Assembly (NCBI RefSeq): GCF_001894985.1
Contig: NZ_BCXG01000004.1
Span: forward strand, 62,001-126,000
Direction of reading: 5' to 3'
DNA length: 64,000 nt
Origin: Rhodococcus tukisamuensis NBRC 100609
Lineage (GTDB): Bacteria > Actinomycetota > Actinomycetes > Mycobacteriales > Mycobacteriaceae
Of the stretch, positions 21,732 through 30,553 are shown one piece after another. Each line of letters begins with the position of its first letter. Positions within the stretch are counted from its first letter, which is position 1. Both the position numbers and the translations under genes were made by a program. Below the pieces are notes generated by a model, which worked only from the letters and a program-made list of their open reading frames with translations, ran no database searches and was not told the origin of the DNA.

Positions 21732-23010
21732 CGGCCGCACGCGCCGCCGCGGCCCAGATCCCGGCCGCGGCGGCGGCGACCACCACGGCGAGGGTCCACC
21801 ACGGCGTGGACGGCGCGACCGTGCCGGCGTCGACCAGGTCGTAGATCTGCCCGACCGCGAGGGAACCGACCAGGGTCATCAGCCCGCCGAGGGTGCTCAG
21901 CATGCCGAAGTGGGCGCCGAGGTGCCGCTCGCCGGCCAGCACGCCGATGGTGTCGCGCATCGGCGGCACCATCAGCATCTGGCCGAGATGCAGGGCGGCC
22001 ACCCACAGGCCCACGCCGGCCAGCCCGGCGGCCACCGAGTCGGGCGCCAGGGCTCCGGTGACGATCGGGAACAGGAACGACGCGGCGATGACCCCCATGC
22101 CGGCGACGATCGCCGTGCGGTGGCCCAGGCGGCGTGCCAGCGCCACCGTCGGCGACTGACCGACGATCACCAGTACCGCCGACGCGACGAAGAACCAGCC
22201 GAGCGCGGCCTGCGAGCCGGTGACCCGTTCGAGCTGTTCGGGCAGCATCAGGTACAGCTGGTTGTAGGCCACCAGTTGGACGCCGCACAGCGCGACGAAG
22301 ACCATGAACCGGCGATTGTGCAGGACCGTCCGCCAGACCACCCGCAGGCCGTCCGGACCCTGGGCGCCGGCCGGCCGGTGCGAGGTGGACGCGTCCGCTG
22401 GCAACCAGAGCGCGAACATCACGCCGAGGCCGGCGAAGAGGACGGCCGCCGCGATCGTCGTCCACACGAAGGGCACCCCCAGCAGCAGCGCGCCGAGCGC
22501 CGGGCCGATCACGGTGCCGAACCGGCTGCACATCTGCTCGATCCCGAACAGTTCGGTGCGGCGGATCACCCCCGACTCCTCGAGCCCGCGCCCGTAGGCC
22601 GCGTTCGCGGCCTCCACCGCGGGTGAGAACAGCGCCGCCGCCAGCCCGACCAGGACCACGCCGACGATCATCGTGGCCAGGCTCGACGCCACCCCCAGCA
22701 CCACGAAGCCCACCACCCGGATCGCGATGCCCAGCAACACCATCGGGCGAACCCCGAACCGGTCGGCGAGGCTGCCGCCGAGGAAGAACATGCCCTGCTG
22801 GCTGAAGGTGCGCAGGCCCAGGACCAGGCCGATGGCCCACCCCGCCAGGTGCAGGTCGTCGGCCAGGTGCACCGCGAGGAACGGCACCACGAGATAGAAG
22901 CCGATGTTGAACAGCACCATCGACGCCAGGATCAGGCGCACCGCCGGAGGCAGGGTGCGCGCCGTTCTCAGCGCCGAGGTGACGGGACCGAGAGGGCGGA
23001 CACGCAGCAC
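21706..23010 (-). CDS. MFS transporter
   Basis: Integral membrane protein of 434 residues with about twelve hydrophobic segments and the loop 2-3 signature GGSLADRFGVRP. A cytoplasmic charged stretch separates the two halves (PADASTSHRPAGAQGPDGLR). The fold is that of drug and siderophore exporters; its position opposite a siderophore-binding protein suggests siderophore traffic, but nothing in the sequence proves this. Start GTG at 23010. The gene ends inside the 3' end of the binding-protein gene. Confidence 0.85.
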   Translation of the reverse strand: MLRVRPLGPVTSALRTARTLPPAVRLILASMVLFNIGFYLVVPFLAVHLADDLHLAGWAIGLVLGLRTFSQQGMFFLGGSLADRFGVRPMVLLGIAIRVVGFVVLGVASSLATMIVGVVLVGLAAALFSPAVEAANAAYGRGLEESGVIRRTELFGIEQMCSRFGTVIGPALGALLLGVPFVWTTIAAAVLFAGLGVMFALWLPADASTSHRPAGAQGPDGLRVVWRTVLHNRRFMVFVALCGVQLVAYNQLYLMLPEQLERVTGSQAALGWFFVASAVLVIVGQSPTVALARRLGHRTAIVAGMGVIAASFLFPIVTGALAPDSVAAGLAGVGLWVAALHLGQMLMVPPMRDTIGVLAGERHLGAHFGMLSTLGGLMTLVGSLAVGQIYDLVDAGTVAPSTPWWTLAVVVAAAAAGIWAAAARAAVRPRPASG

Positions 23011-23064
23011 GAGTGGTCAGCCTAGTCGGGTCGCACCGGGCGCAGGGACCCCGCGACCGGGCAG

Positions 23065-23676
23065 CTACGCGTGCGCGCCGATGATCGCCTCGATGAACGG
23101 CACGAAGGTCCGCGACAGGTCCTCTGCCACGTCCCGGTCCGAGTCGGGCGGCATCGAGATGTAGCTGATCGCCAGGCGGACGATGCCCCGGCTGAGAATT
23201 CCGGCCTCGGCGGGCGGGGCCTGGACCCAGCTGCGTTCCAGCGTCTCGGCGAGCCTCGCCGAGGCGTGCTCGAGCAGCGGCCCGCTGTCGGTGGTGATCA
23301 GCCGGAGCAGGTCGGGCTTCGCCTCCCCGGTCAGCAGCGACTGCACCAGCGGATCGGAGGCGCTCTGCCGGAAGAACGTGGTGAAGCCCTCGACCAGGGC
23401 CACATGCGGCCGGCCCGCGTTGGCGTAGATCGCGTCCTCGACGGCGCCGACGAAGCGGTCCGCGAGCCGCAGGGCATAGGCCTGCGCGAGCCCCTGCCGG
23501 GACTTGAACTCGTTGTAGACGGTCTGCCTGCTGACCTGCGCGCCCGCCGCGACATCGGTCATGGTCACCTCGGACCAGTCCTTCACCGACAGCAGGTCCC
23601 GCATCGCGTCCAGAACCGACTCCCGCAGGAGGGTGCGGGTGGCCTGCTGGTACGGGAGTCGGTTCGACGGAGCCAT
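23065..23676 (-). CDS. alkU: TetR family regulator of the alkane hydroxylase operon (AlkU/AlkX-like)
   Basis: 203-residue TetR regulator. The N-terminal helix-turn-helix is TMTDVAAGAQVSRQTVYNEFKSRQGL; the C-terminal part is the ligand-binding bundle. It is the last gene of alkB-rubA1-rubA2-rubB-tetR, the order described for alkB1 of Rhodococcus, and corresponds to Rv3249c. By analogy with AlkX-type proteins it probably represses the operon and is relieved by fatty acids. The ATG at 23676 is 32 bases after the rubB stop; no clear ribosome binding site is seen. Confidence 0.85.
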   Translation of the reverse strand: MAPSNRLPYQQATRTLLRESVLDAMRDLLSVKDWSEVTMTDVAAGAQVSRQTVYNEFKSRQGLAQAYALRLADRFVGAVEDAIYANAGRPHVALVEGFTTFFRQSASDPLVQSLLTGEAKPDLLRLITTDSGPLLEHASARLAETLERSWVQAPPAEAGILSRGIVRLAISYISMPPDSDRDVAEDLSRTFVPFIEAIIGAHA

Positions 23677-23708
23677 GGTGGCGAGAGTGGCATTCCGGGT
23701 GCGCGGCG

Positions 23709-24968
23709 TCAAACGTGCACGGCCGTCGCACGCGCGGAGCCGGGAGCGGCGGCCAGCGCGGCCAGGTCCTCGGACTCGTCCGCCAGCAGCGCCGGGTCGA
23801 CGGCCGGGTGCTCGGCGATCAGCGTCCGCGCCGCCCGGACGTCCTTCGGCCGGCCGATCGTCACCGCACCAACCAGCCGCCCCGCCCGCCGGGTCAGCAC
23901 GGTGAAGTCGCGGCCCGCGATGCTGCCCCGGACCACGAGCTCGTCGTCGGACTGCGGCCAGCCTGCCACCTGGAGGCTGAGTCCGTACTGGGAGGACCAG
24001 CACCACGGCACCTCCCGCACGGCCTCGGCGGGGCCGCCGGTCAGCGCCGCGTGCATCGCCCGCGCGGCCGCGGCTCCCTGCACCTGCGCGGAGTTCCAGT
24101 GCTCCGTCCGGTGCCGGCCACCGAGCACCGGATTGGGGCGGTTGGCCACGTCGCCCGCGGCGTACACCCCCGGCGCCGAGGTGGCGAAGGACTCGTCCAC
24201 CACGATTCCGTCGGCGGTCTCGAGCCCGGCCCGCTCCCCAAGGTCCATGTTCGGCGCCATCCCGACGGCCAGCAGCGCCGCGCCCGCGGACCAGGTCCGG
24301 CCGTCGTCGGCGCGGGCAAGCACGCCGTCGCCGTCGCCGACCAGTTCGTCGAGCCGCACCGAGGTGTGCAGCTCGACGCCGTGCTCACGGTGAAGCTGCT
24401 CGAAGAGCGCGCTCACCCGCGGCGGCAGCACCCGGTGCAGGAGCGTGGGCGCCGCCTCGAGCATGGTCACCTCGGCGCCGAGTCCTCGCGCGGTCGCGGC
24501 CACCTCCGAGCCGATCAGGCCCGCGCCGACGACCAGGATCGAGTTCGTGCGGCCGAGGGCCTCGCGCAACGGTGCGACGTCGCCCATCGCTCGCAGCACC
24601 CGCACCGCGTCCCCTCCCGAGTGGTCGACGGTGCGGGCGCGCCCGCCCGTCGCCAGCAGCAGCGCATCGTACCGCAGGTTCTCGCCCGAGTCGAGACGGA
24701 CCGTGCGGCCCGCCACGTCGACGGAGACCGCCACGACACCCGAGCGCACGTCGATCCGCCGTTCGGCCCAGTAGCCGGCCGGGCGCAGCCTGGACCTCTC
24801 CTCGGCCGACGCATCGAGCAGCAGGTCCTTGGACAGGGCCGGCCGGCGGTACGGGTGCGCGGGATCGTCACCGATCACCGTCACGGTCCCCGCGAAGCCC
24901 TCCGCGCGCAGCGTCTCGGCGGCGGTGATCCCGGCGATCCCGGTCCCGACGATCACGACCGAGGTCAT
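23709..24968 (-). CDS. rubB: rubredoxin reductase
   Basis: FAD protein that moves electrons from NADH to rubredoxin for alkane hydroxylation. About 419 residues: N-terminal FAD motif [18 protein letters not shown], middle NAD-binding motif [21 protein letters not shown], the GVYAAGDVA segment near the second FAD contact, and a C-terminal domain with [17 protein letters not shown]. The ATG overlaps the rubA2 stop as ATGA. The longer frame upstream merely reads through the rubredoxin genes. Confidence 0.93.
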   Translation of the reverse strand: MTSVVIVGTGIAGITAAETLRAEGFAGTVTVIGDDPAHPYRRPALSKDLLLDASAEERSRLRPAGYWAERRIDVRSGVVAVSVDVAGRTVRLDSGENLRYDALLLATGGRARTVDHSGGDAVRVLRAMGDVAPLREALGRTNSILVVGAGLIGSEVAATARGLGAEVTMLEAAPTLLHRVLPPRVSALFEQLHREHGVELHTSVRLDELVGDGDGVLARADDGRTWSAGAALLAVGMAPNMDLGERAGLETADGIVVDESFATSAPGVYAAGDVANRPNPVLGGRHRTEHWNSAQVQGAAAARAMHAALTGGPAEAVREVPWCWSSQYGLSLQVAGWPQSDDELVVRGSIAGRDFTVLTRRAGRLVGAVTIGRPKDVRAARTLIAEHPAVDPALLADESEDLAALAAAPGSARATAVHV

Positions 24969-25138
24969 GACCGAGCGACCTCGACCATGTCGAAGTCGGC
25001 CTTCGCGGCGCCGCAGTCCGGGCAGCTCCAGTCGTCCGGAATGTCGTCCCACCGGGTGCCCGGGGTGATGCCGTCGTCGGGCCACCCCAGCTCCTCGTCG
25101 TACTCGAAACCGCATTGCACGCATCGGTACAGCTTCAT
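24965..25138 (-). CDS. rubA2: rubredoxin 2
   Basis: 57-residue iron protein that carries one electron to the alkane hydroxylase. Iron ligands are in CVQC (6-9) and CPDC (39-42), with the family spacing and the conserved [12 protein letters not shown] and WDDIPDDW. It overlaps the rubB start by four bases and the rubA1 stop by one base, so translation of the three is coupled. It differs from rubA1 by [10 protein letters not shown] at the N-terminus and is probably the form active with AlkB. Confidence 0.95.
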   Translation of the reverse strand: MKLYRCVQCGFEYDEELGWPDDGITPGTRWDDIPDDWSCPDCGAAKADFDMVEVARS

Positions 25139-25302
25139 CACGCGCTCCTCTCGAAATCGATCTTCTCCCGCACTCCGCAGTCCGGGCAGCACCAGTCGTC
25201 GGGGACCGAGTCCCACCCGGTTCCGGCCGGGAAGCCCTCGCGCGGAGCACCTTTCGACTCGTCGTAGACGTACTCACACACCGGGCACCGGTAGGCGGCC
25301 AT
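25138..25302 (-). CDS. rubA1: rubredoxin 1
   Basis: 54-residue rubredoxin encoded between alkB and rubA2. Translation begins [18 protein letters not shown] and ends KIDFERSA. Iron ligands are in CPVC (6-9) and CPDC (39-42). Its ATG is three bases beyond the alkB stop and its stop shares one base with the rubA2 start (TGATG). Two unlike rubredoxins in tandem are typical of rhodococcal alkB operons; in those, one of the pair often cannot replace the other in hydroxylation. Confidence 0.95.
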   Translation of the reverse strand: MAAYRCPVCEYVYDESKGAPREGFPAGTGWDSVPDDWCCPDCGVREKIDFERSA

Positions 25303-25304
25303 GA

Positions 25305-26519
25305 TCACGCCACCCCGAACCGGGCGTAGATGCGCTCGCGCTTGGCCGGCTGCACGTTCACCCGGGTGATGTCGCCGTCGTAGTGGTCGAGGACGCGGTG
25401 GTCCATGACCTTGCGCCAGACCGGCGGGAAGTACGCGAGGGTGATCATGCTGGCGTAGCCGCTGGGCAGGTTCGGCGCCCCGTCCATGCTCCGCAGCGTC
25501 TGGTAGCGCCTGGTCGGGTTGGCGTGGTGGTCACTGTGCCGCTGCAGGTGGTACAGGAAGATGTTCGTGCAGATGTGGTCGGAGTTCCAGCTGTGCGCGG
25601 GGGCGCAGCGCTCGTAGCGTCCGCTCGCCGTCTTCTGCCGGAGCAGGCCGTAGTGCTCGAGGTAGTTCACGGTCTCGAGCAGCGAGAACCCGTACACCGC
25701 CTGGATCACCAGGAACGGCAGCACCTCCCAGCCGAAGCCGGCCACCAGCGCCGCATACAGGACCACCGACATCAGCCAGGCGTTGAGCACGTCGTTGTGG
25801 ATGCTCCACACGCTCTTGTCCAGCCGCTCCATCCGGGCCTTCTCGAGTTCCCACGACGACCTCAGGCTGCCCCAGACGCTGCGCGGCAGAAAGGTCCAGA
25901 AGGACTCGCCGAAGCGCGCGCTTGCGGGGTCCTCCGGGGTGGACACCCGGACGTGGTGTCCGCGGTTGTGCTCGATGTAGAAGTGCCCGTAGAACGTCTG
26001 GGCCAGGGTGATCTTCGAGAGCCACCGCTCGAGCTCGTCCTTCTTGTGCCCCAGTTCGTGCGCGGTGTTGATGCCGATGCCGCCCATGACACCGATGCTC
26101 AGCGCCAGCCCGATCTTCGACGCGAGCGAAAGCCCGCCGTCGATGCCGAGCCAGCTCAGGTTGTCCGCGGTCCACAGGTAGCAGGCGAACGCCAGGCTCG
26201 CGAGCTGGAACGGGATGTAGACGTACGTGCAGTACCGGTAGTACTTGTCGTTCTCGAGCCGCTCCATCACCTCCTCGGGCGGGTTCTGCCCGTCCGGCCC
26301 GAAGAAGATGTCGAGCACCGGCAGCAGCCCGTAGACGAGGATCGGCCCGATCCACCACCACACCGGTGCGACCGCGGACCAGCCCAGTTCGTTGAATCCC
26401 CAGACCAGTCCGGCCGCGAGGAACACCGCCGTCGGCGGGATCAGCCCCAACAGCCAGAGATGCCGCTTCTTGTCTCGCCACTGCGCGGCGGGTACCTGCG
26501 CCTCCGGGTCGACTCGCAT
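25305..26519 (-). CDS. alkB: alkane 1-monooxygenase
   Basis: Integral membrane di-iron enzyme that hydroxylates the end carbon of n-alkanes. About 404 residues with six hydrophobic segments and the histidine motifs HELGHK (154-158), EHNRGHH (183-189) and LQRHSDHH, plus NYLEHYGL. It heads the alkB-rubA1-rubA2-rubB-tetR operon. AGGAGG lies 11 bases before the ATG at 26519 but only five before an in-frame GTG at 26525, so the true start may be two residues longer. A palindrome at 26611-26630 lies upstream. Confidence 0.95.
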   Translation of the reverse strand: MRVDPEAQVPAAQWRDKKRHLWLLGLIPPTAVFLAAGLVWGFNELGWSAVAPVWWWIGPILVYGLLPVLDIFFGPDGQNPPEEVMERLENDKYYRYCTYVYIPFQLASLAFACYLWTADNLSWLGIDGGLSLASKIGLALSIGVMGGIGINTAHELGHKKDELERWLSKITLAQTFYGHFYIEHNRGHHVRVSTPEDPASARFGESFWTFLPRSVWGSLRSSWELEKARMERLDKSVWSIHNDVLNAWLMSVVLYAALVAGFGWEVLPFLVIQAVYGFSLLETVNYLEHYGLLRQKTASGRYERCAPAHSWNSDHICTNIFLYHLQRHSDHHANPTRRYQTLRSMDGAPNLPSGYASMITLAYFPPVWRKVMDHRVLDHYDGDITRVNVQPAKRERIYARFGVA

Positions 26520-26610
26520 TGCCACGACTGCCTCCTCTCGAGGGCCGGCCCACATCCGTGAGCCAGGTCACCTGAGAGTTGACAGTACGCCGCCTTTTGT
26601 CTGCGGTCTA

Positions 26611-26630
26611 TACAAATATCCGAATTTGTA
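26611..26630 (-). promoter_or_regulatory. palindromic operator before alkB
   Basis: TACAAAT at 26611-26617, six bases, then ATTTGTA at 26624-26630: a perfect 7-bp inverted repeat in an A-T-rich island of otherwise G-C-rich DNA, about 90 bases before the alkB start. The size suits a TetR dimer, so the TetR encoded at the end of the operon is the natural candidate. Confidence 0.6.
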
Positions 26631-26654
26631 AAACGGTTCCGGGGTGGCAGGGAA

Positions 26655-28214
26655 TCAGAGGCCCACCCCGCCCGGGCCCTCGGGCCCACCCAGGTGACCG
26701 AGTGCCTTCGCCTCGACCCCCGGTTCCGCCCGGTTCCGCCGGCCGACCATCGAGTGACGGTGCCCGTAGGCGAAGTAGACGACGACACCGATCGCCATCC
26801 AGACGACGAACCGGATCCACGTCTCGACCGACAGGTTGAGCATCAGCCACAGGCAGGCCAGCACCGCGAGGATCGGCACCAGCGGGACCAGCGGGACCCG
26901 GAAGCCGCGCGGCAGGTCCGGCCGGGTACGACGCAGCACAATCACGCCGAGGCACACCAGCACGAAGGCGAACAGGGTGCCGATGTTGACCATCTCCTCG
27001 AGGGTGCCCATCGGGAAGAAGCCGGCCAGCAGCGCGGAGACGACACCGACGATGACGGTGATCCGCACCGGGGTGCCCTTGCGGCCGGTGTGCGCCAGCT
27101 GGCGCGGCATCAGCCCGTCCCGCGACATCGCGAACAGCACCCGGGTCTGGCCCAGCAGCATCACCATCACGACGGTGGTCAGGCCGGCCAGGGCACCCAG
27201 GTTGATCACCCACTGCGCCCAGGTGATGCCGTGGTACTCGAAGGCCGTCGCCAGCGTGGAGTTCTCGCCCGCGAGGTCGGTGTACTTGACCATGCCGGTG
27301 AGCACCAGCGTCACCGCGACGTACAGGACGGTCACGATCAGGAGGGAGGCGATGATGCCTCGCGGCAGCGCCTTCTGCGGGTTCTTGGTCTCCTCCGCCG
27401 TGGTGGCCACGACGTCGAATCCGATGAACGCGAAGAACACCAGGCTGGCGGCGGCGAGCAGGCCGTACCAGCCGTAGGTGCTGCCACCCGCCCCGGTGAG
27501 GAACGAGAACAGCGACTGGTGGATGCCCTCGCCGGTGCTGCCCGGCTGCGACGGCGGGATGTACGGCGAGTAGTTGTCCTTGTTGATGTAGAAGGCACCG
27601 ACGACGATCACCAGCAGCACCACGCCGACCTTGATGCCGGTGATCACCGCGGACACCCGCGAGGACAGCTTGGTGCCGGTCACGAGGATGACGGTCAGGA
27701 CCGCGATCAGCAGGATCGAGCCCCAGTCCATGTCGACCGGCCCGATCGAGACCACCGTCGACCCTTCGGCACCGAGCACATTGCCCAGGTACAACGACCA
27801 GCCCTTCGCCACCACCGAGGCCGCGAGCGCGAACTCGAGGATCAGGTCCCACCCGATGATCCAGGCCACGAACTCGCCGAAGGTGGCGTAGGAGAAGGTG
27901 TACGCGCTGCCGGCCACCGGCACGGTGGAGGCGAACTCGGCATAGCAGAGGGCGGCCAGCCCGCAGGCGATCGCCGCCAGCACGAAGGCCAGCGACACCG
28001 ACGGCCCGGCCACGTTGCCCGCGGTCCGCGCGGTCAGCGTGAAGATGCCCGCGCCGACGACCACGGCGACGCCGAACACCGTCAGGTCCCAGGCGGTGAG
28101 GTCCTTGCGGAGTTTGCTGTCCGGCTCGTCCGTGTCCGCGATCGACTGCTCGACCGACTTGGTGCGGAAGATCCCGGACTGCCGCCCAGACTCCGGCTTC
28201 TCGTGCACTGCCAT
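26655..28214 (-). CDS. APC family amino acid permease (cationic amino acid transporter type)
   Basis: 519-residue membrane protein with about 12-14 hydrophobic segments. Family marks are the first-helix motif VVVGAGIFTLTARTAG, the CYAEFASTVPVAGSAYTFSY segment and IGFDVVATTAEETKNPQKALPRGI, as in CAT-type transporters. The N-terminal cytoplasmic region contains SIADTDEPDSKLRKDLTAWDL. GAGGAGG precedes the ATG at 28214 by five bases; the frame upstream is not coding. The Rv3253c homologue has the same position next to alkB. The substrate is unproven. Confidence 0.9.
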   Translation of the reverse strand: MAVHEKPESGRQSGIFRTKSVEQSIADTDEPDSKLRKDLTAWDLTVFGVAVVVGAGIFTLTARTAGNVAGPSVSLAFVLAAIACGLAALCYAEFASTVPVAGSAYTFSYATFGEFVAWIIGWDLILEFALAASVVAKGWSLYLGNVLGAEGSTVVSIGPVDMDWGSILLIAVLTVILVTGTKLSSRVSAVITGIKVGVVLLVIVVGAFYINKDNYSPYIPPSQPGSTGEGIHQSLFSFLTGAGGSTYGWYGLLAAASLVFFAFIGFDVVATTAEETKNPQKALPRGIIASLLIVTVLYVAVTLVLTGMVKYTDLAGENSTLATAFEYHGITWAQWVINLGALAGLTTVVMVMLLGQTRVLFAMSRDGLMPRQLAHTGRKGTPVRITVIVGVVSALLAGFFPMGTLEEMVNIGTLFAFVLVCLGVIVLRRTRPDLPRGFRVPLVPLVPILAVLACLWLMLNLSVETWIRFVVWMAIGVVVYFAYGHRHSMVGRRNRAEPGVEAKALGHLGGPEGPGGVGL

Positions 28215-28318
28215 CTTTGCCTCCTCGAGAGGGATCCAGCTGAGCCTATGACCCCGGGGCCCGCTCGAACAGGATTGCGTGGACGCCTCGCGCGTCAGGT
28301 AAGTGGGTACGGGCCCGG

Positions 28319-29239
28319 TTACGCGGGGGCCGTGCGGTACAGGTCGGGCTCGAGGTAGATCACTCGGGCCATCGGCACCGCCGCGCGGACCCGGGCCTCC
28401 GCCTCGTCGATCGCGGCCGCGATCGTCTCGATGTCGGATCCCGGTGCCACCGCGACCTTGGCGGCGACCAGCAACTCCTCCGGGCCGAGGTACTGGGTCT
28501 TGCAGTGGATGACGCGGTCGATCTTCGACCCGTCGACCAGGGCGGCGAGGATCCGCTCCTCCTCGTCCTCGGTGGCGCCCTCGCCGATCAGCAGGCTCTT
28601 CATCTCGATGATGAGGATGACCGCGATGACGCCGAGCAGGACGCCGATGCAGAGCGTGCCGATGCCGTCGAAGACGGGATTGCCGGTGAGCATCGACAGG
28701 CCGACGCCGCCGAGCGCCAGGACCAGACCGACGAGTGCGCCGGTGTCCTCGAGCAGCACCACCGGAAGCTCTGGACTGCGCGAGGTCCGGATGAAGCGCC
28801 ACCAGCCGGCCTTCCCCTTGAGCGGGCGCGACTCCTTGACCGCGGTCAGGAAGCTGTAGGTCTCCAGGCCGATCGCGATCAACAGGATCACCACGGCGAC
28901 CATGGGCGAGGACAGGTCCTCGGGGTGCTGGATCTTGTGGATGCCCTCGTACAGCGCGAACATCGAGCCGAGGGTGAACAGCACCAGCGCCACCACGAAC
29001 GAGTAGAAGTAGCGGTTGCGCCCGTACCCGAACGGGTGCAGCTTGGTGGCCGCGCGGTTGGCCCGGCTCTGCCCCAGCAGCAGCAGGCCCTGGTTCGAGG
29101 TGTCGGCGACCGAGTGCACGGACTCCGCGAGCATCGACGACGATCCCGTGATCAGGAACCCGGCGAACTTGGCGACCGCGATCCCCGCATTCGCGGTCAA
29201 CGCCGCGACGATCGCCTTCTTGCCTCCACTAGCTGACAC
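28319..29239 (-). CDS. cation diffusion facilitator family transporter
   Basis: 306 residues, six transmembrane segments and a C-terminal cytoplasmic domain. Metal-site residues are H42 and D46 in ESVHSVADT of helix 2, and E164-D165 in LLEDTGALVG of helix 5, the pattern of the SLC30A9/CDF9-like branch rather than the classical HxxxD. The metal cannot be read from sequence; zinc, manganese or iron are possible. The GTG at 29239 is preceded by GGGGAGGAG. It stands alone between the permease and manA on the same strand. Confidence 0.9.
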   Translation of the reverse strand: MSASGGKKAIVAALTANAGIAVAKFAGFLITGSSSMLAESVHSVADTSNQGLLLLGQSRANRAATKLHPFGYGRNRYFYSFVVALVLFTLGSMFALYEGIHKIQHPEDLSSPMVAVVILLIAIGLETYSFLTAVKESRPLKGKAGWWRFIRTSRSPELPVVLLEDTGALVGLVLALGGVGLSMLTGNPVFDGIGTLCIGVLLGVIAVILIIEMKSLLIGEGATEDEEERILAALVDGSKIDRVIHCKTQYLGPEELLVAAKVAVAPGSDIETIAAAIDEAEARVRAAVPMARVIYLEPDLYRTAPA

Positions 29240-29317
29240 TGCAGTACTCCTCCCCCGGCCGGCTTCTGCGGTCCGAGAATCGATCCGGGCGCTGACGACG
29301 GCGCGACGGCCCGACCG

Positions 29318-30553
29318 TCACCCGACCGAGGCGCTGAACAGCTGGGCGTCCGGGGTGGACGCCGATGCCGTCAGAACGGGGTCCGAGGCAGCGATCCACG
29401 CCGCGTCGCCCTGGTCGAGCACGAGGGTGTCATCGCCACCGCGAATTGTGACAGACCCGGAGGTGCAGAGCAGGATTCGGGGACCCGACGCGTCGAACTC
29501 CACGGCGGCCGGGTTCGCGACGCCGTCACGGGCGAGGTCGACGCGGGCGAGCGAGAACTCGGGCGCCGGCGTGTCGTAGACGTGCATGCCGGTCCCCGGC
29601 ACCGGTGCCGGCAGCAGGAACGATCCGGTCAACGGCTCGAAGTCCAACACCCGCAACAGTTCCGGGACGTCGACGTGCTTGGGGGTCAACCCGCCGCGCA
29701 GCACGTTGTCCGAGTTCGCCATCATCTCGACGGCGAGGCCGTGCAGGTACGCGTGCAGGTTCCCGGCGTCGAGGTACAGGCCCTCGCCGGGCTCCAGGGT
29801 GACCCGGTTGAGCAGCAGCGACGCCAGCACGCCCGCGTCGCCCGGGTAGGACTCGCCCAGCCCGAGCACGGTGCGCACCTCGTTGGCGAACGGGCGCTCG
29901 GCGCCGGGCGCGGCGGCCAGGTAGCGGACGCAGCCGTCGAGGATCCGCGGCAGCAGCGCGCCCAGCGCCGGCTGCGGCAGCGTGATCCAGGTGGTGAACA
30001 ACGCGCGCAGGCCTGCCGAATCCGGTTGCCCGGCAAGGAGTTCGATGTGGTGCGCCAGTTCCGGCACGTCGAGGGCGCGCAGCAGTTCCACGGTGCGGTG
30101 TGGATCCCGGAACCCGGCCAGCGCCTCGAACCTGGTCAGCGCCACCACGAGTTCCGGCTTGTGGCTGTCGTCGCGGTAGTTGCGTTCGGGCGAGTCCAGG
30201 GCAATGCCGTCGGCCTCCTCACGCAGGAAGCCCTCCTTGGCCTGCTCCGCACTCGGATGCGCCTGGAGCGAGAGCGGTTCCTCCGCCGCGAGCAGCTTGA
30301 GCAGGAACGGCAACCGGTCCCCGAAGCCGGTGCGGGCCCGGTCCCCCAGCTGTCCCGCCGGGTCGGCGTCGATGGCGTCGAGCAGCGAGCGGGACCCGTC
30401 GTCGGTCAGCAGCCGCGCCGGGTCCGCGGGGTGCGAGCCGAGCCAGAGTTCGGCCTCGGGATGGTCCGAGGGCACCGGCCGACCGCACAGGGCGGCGATC
30501 GCGGTGCGCGAACCCCAGGCATAGGTGCGCAGCGCACCGGAGAGCAGGTGCAC
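29318..30553 (-). CDS. manA: mannose-6-phosphate isomerase
   Basis: Converts fructose-6-phosphate to mannose-6-phosphate, the entry to mannan, lipomannan and PIM synthesis. 411 residues of the type I family: YAWGSRTAIAALCG near the start, zinc ligands in LQAHPS, the KPELVVAL motif, and YLDAGNLHAYLHG. The GTG start shares one base with the stop of the SIS gene (TAGTG), so translation is coupled. It forms a mannose cluster with manB, as Rv3255c-Rv3257c do. Confidence 0.95.
   Translation of the reverse strand: MHLLSGALRTYAWGSRTAIAALCGRPVPSDHPEAELWLGSHPADPARLLTDDGSRSLLDAIDADPAGQLGDRARTGFGDRLPFLLKLLAAEEPLSLQAHPSAEQAKEGFLREEADGIALDSPERNYRDDSHKPELVVALTRFEALAGFRDPHRTVELLRALDVPELAHHIELLAGQPDSAGLRALFTTWITLPQPALGALLPRILDGCVRYLAAAPGAERPFANEVRTVLGLGESYPGDAGVLASLLLNRVTLEPGEGLYLDAGNLHAYLHGLAVEMMANSDNVLRGGLTPKHVDVPELLRVLDFEPLTGSFLLPAPVPGTGMHVYDTPAPEFSLARVDLARDGVANPAAVEFDASGPRILLCTSGSVTIRGGDDTLVLDQGDAAWIAASDPVLTASASTPDAQLFSASVG

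Noticed and set aside
26694-28358. 554-residue plus-strand ORF opposite the APC permease
   Set aside because: His/Arg/Asp-rich shadow of codon-biased membrane-protein DNA; no ribosome binding site and no domain.
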